Source: JAQGMV01 sp046597455
GTDB taxonomy: Bacteria > Pseudomonadota > Gammaproteobacteria > Burkholderiales > SG8-41
Direction: 5' to 3'
DNA: 39,146 nt
Assembly: GCA_046597455.1 (NCBI GenBank)
Contig: JBKJKJ010000460.1
Coordinates: forward strand, 1-39,146
The notes under the pieces are model-generated. The model was given only the letters and a program-made list of their open reading frames with translations. It was not told the DNA's origin and made no database searches. Below are positions 37,949-39,146 of this stretch, in pieces (the stretch's first letter is position 1; each line of letters begins with the position of its first letter). The position numbers and the translations under genes are program-made.

Positions 37949-39146
37949 TTACTTCACGACCGGCGGGATCTCGAACGTGTGGTACGGCGCCGGTGAAGGC
38001 ACGGTCCACTCGAGTCCTTCTGCGCCTTCCCAGGACTTGTCCGGGGATTTCACGCCGCCGCGGATGGCTTTCACCACCACGTAGAAGAAAAGCCACTGCG
38101 ACAGGCCGAAGCCGAAAGCGCCCACGGTCGAAATCATGTTGAAGTCGGTGAATTGCAGCGCGTAGTCGGGAATTCGGCGCGGCATGCCGGCGAGACCCGA
38201 GAAGTGCATCGGGAAGAACGCGACGTTGAAGAAGATCATCGTCAGCCAGAAATGGATCTGGCCGAGCTTCTCGTCGTACATGAAACCGGTCCATTTCGGC
38301 AGCCAGTAGTAGACACCGCCGAAGATCGCGAACAGCGACCCCGCGACCAGCACGTAGTGGAAATGCGCCACCACGTAATAGGTGTCCTGCAACTGGATGT
38401 CGATCGGCGTGATCGCCAGCACGAGACCGGTGAAACCACCCATCGAGAAGACGAAAATGAAGCCGCACGCGAACAACATCGGAGTCTCGAAAGTCATCGA
38501 GCCTTTCCACATCGTCGCGATCCAGTTGAACACTTTCACGCCCGTCGGCACCGCAATCAGCATCGTCGCATACATGAAAAAGAGCTGGGTCGCGGCCGGC
38601 ATCCCCACCGTGAACATATGGTGGGCCCACACGATGAAGGACAGGATCGCGATGGACGAGACGGCATACACCATCGAGGAATAGCCGAACAGCGGCTTCC
38701 TCGCGAAGGTCGGCACGATCTGCGAGACGATACCGAACGCCGGCAGAATCATGATGTAGACCTCGGGATGCCCGAAGAACCAGAAAATGTGCTGGAACAT
38801 TACCGGGTCGCCACCGCCGGCTGCATTGAAGAAGCTGGTGCCGAAATGACGGTCGGTCAGCACCATCGTAATCGCGCCCGCCAGCACCGGCATCACCGCG
38901 ATCAGCAGATAGGCCGTAATCAGCCACGTCCACACGAAGAGCGGCATTTTCATGAGCGTCATGCCCGGCGCGCGCATGTTCAGGATCGTCGTGACGATGT
39001 TGATCGAACCCATGATCGACGAGGCGCCGAGGATGTGCACCGCCAGGATCGTCATGTCGACCGACATGCCCTGCTGGATGACGAGCGGCGGATAGAGCGT
39101 CCAGCCCGAGGCGGCCGCGCCGCCGGGCACGAAGAACGAGCCGAGC
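37949..39146 (-). CDS. ctaD: Cytochrome c oxidase subunit I, aa3 type (5' end outside window)
   Basis: Subunit I holds haem a, haem a3 and CuB. About 399 codons are present, which is the C-terminal three quarters of a roughly 530-residue protein. Visible residues include WFFGHPEVYIMILP (CuB His and the cross-linked Tyr), VWAHHMFTVG (two CuB His), PTGVKVFNW (K-channel Lys) and VVAHFHYVL (haem a3 and haem a His). The C-terminus is TVPSPAPYHTFEIPPVVK. The frame runs past 39146, where the N-terminal helices and the first haem a His must lie. The downstream operon is small assembly gene, ctaG, DUF2970, ctaE. Confidence 0.97.
   Translation of the reverse strand, partial: LGSFFVPGGAAASGWTLYPPLVIQQGMSVDMTILAVHILGASSIMGSINIVTTILNMRAPGMTLMKMPLFVWTWLITAYLLIAVMPVLAGAITMVLTDRHFGTSFFNAAGGGDPVMFQHIFWFFGHPEVYIMILPAFGIVSQIVPTFARKPLFGYSSMVYAVSSIAILSFIVWAHHMFTVGMPAATQLFFMYATMLIAVPTGVKVFNWIATMWKGSMTFETPMLFACGFIFVFSMGGFTGLVLAITPIDIQLQDTYYVVAHFHYVLVAGSLFAIFGGVYYWLPKWTGFMYDEKLGQIHFWLTMIFFNVAFFPMHFSGLAGMPRRIPDYALQFTDFNMISTVGAFGFGLSQWLFFYVVVKAIRGGVKSPDKSWEGAEGLEWTVPSPAPYHTFEIPPVVK

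Noticed and set aside
1..39146. Defence island, prophage, integrated element or novel multi-gene system
   Set aside because: Nearly every gene is a core housekeeping or respiratory family in conserved order. No integrases, transposases, nuclease-helicase clusters or large atypical regions are present.

Overview
The window is GC-rich chromosomal DNA from a betaproteobacterium, probably Burkholderiales or Nitrosomonadales-like. The evidence is gene order and family content: ruvC-ruvA-ruvB next to yebC; a TPR lipoprotein-like gene followed by lolB, ispE, tRNA-Gln, prs, rplY, pth and ychF; ftsY-ftsE-ftsX-rpoH; and the aa3 oxidase order ctaD, a 33-residue assembly protein, ctaG, a DUF2970 gene, ctaE, SURF1, a Sco-like gene, ctaA, ctaB, Sco1. 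It is almost entirely core genome. I see no phage, CRISPR array, defence island or complete insertion sequence.

Layout. 1-2021 (minus): ruvB (cut by the window edge), ruvA and ruvC. 2022-2465: a 442-base gap whose right part is a small MITE-like element of two related hairpins that abuts the yebC stop. 2464-3192: yebC (minus). 3274-5723 (plus): a HerA/YjgR-type ATPase and an EamA transporter. 5764-6123: a small SPW membrane protein (minus). 6268-10569 (plus): bifunctional proline/P5C dehydrogenase, arginase and a DUF1840 protein, which suggests conversion of arginine and proline to glutamate. 10562-11350: ankyrin-repeat lipoprotein (minus). 11574-18771 (minus): ychF, pth, rplY, prs, tRNA-Gln, ispE, lolB and the TPR protein.

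18957-22942 (plus) is a coupled four-gene ABC cassette: ATPase, permease, a GldG-like protein and a DUF4340 protein. Next come an octamer-repeat hairpin and mutM. 23935-27999 (minus) holds a ferredoxin, coaD, rsmD and a pair of M16 peptidases, one catalytic and one lacking the zinc motif. 28215-31912 (plus) is ftsY, ftsE, ftsX and rpoH; rpoH has a CIRCE operator lying on its predicted sigma-70 promoter. A bidirectional terminator separates rpoH from the convergent haem A/copper assembly genes.

32030-39146 is the cytochrome c oxidase biogenesis region, all minus strand except one small DUF2909 gene: Sco1, haem O synthase, haem A synthase, a Sco-like protein, SURF1, then subunit III, DUF2970, Cox11/CtaG, a 33-residue assembly protein and subunit I (cut by the window edge). 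Together these make haem A, insert copper and supply two core subunits of an aa3-type oxidase.

Most of the window is ordinary. The best second-look items are the two covarying hairpins behind yebC, the CIRCE-controlled rpoH promoter, the facing octamer arrays in front of mutM, an unusual Pth active-site loop, and the rsmD reading frame that runs into coaD.
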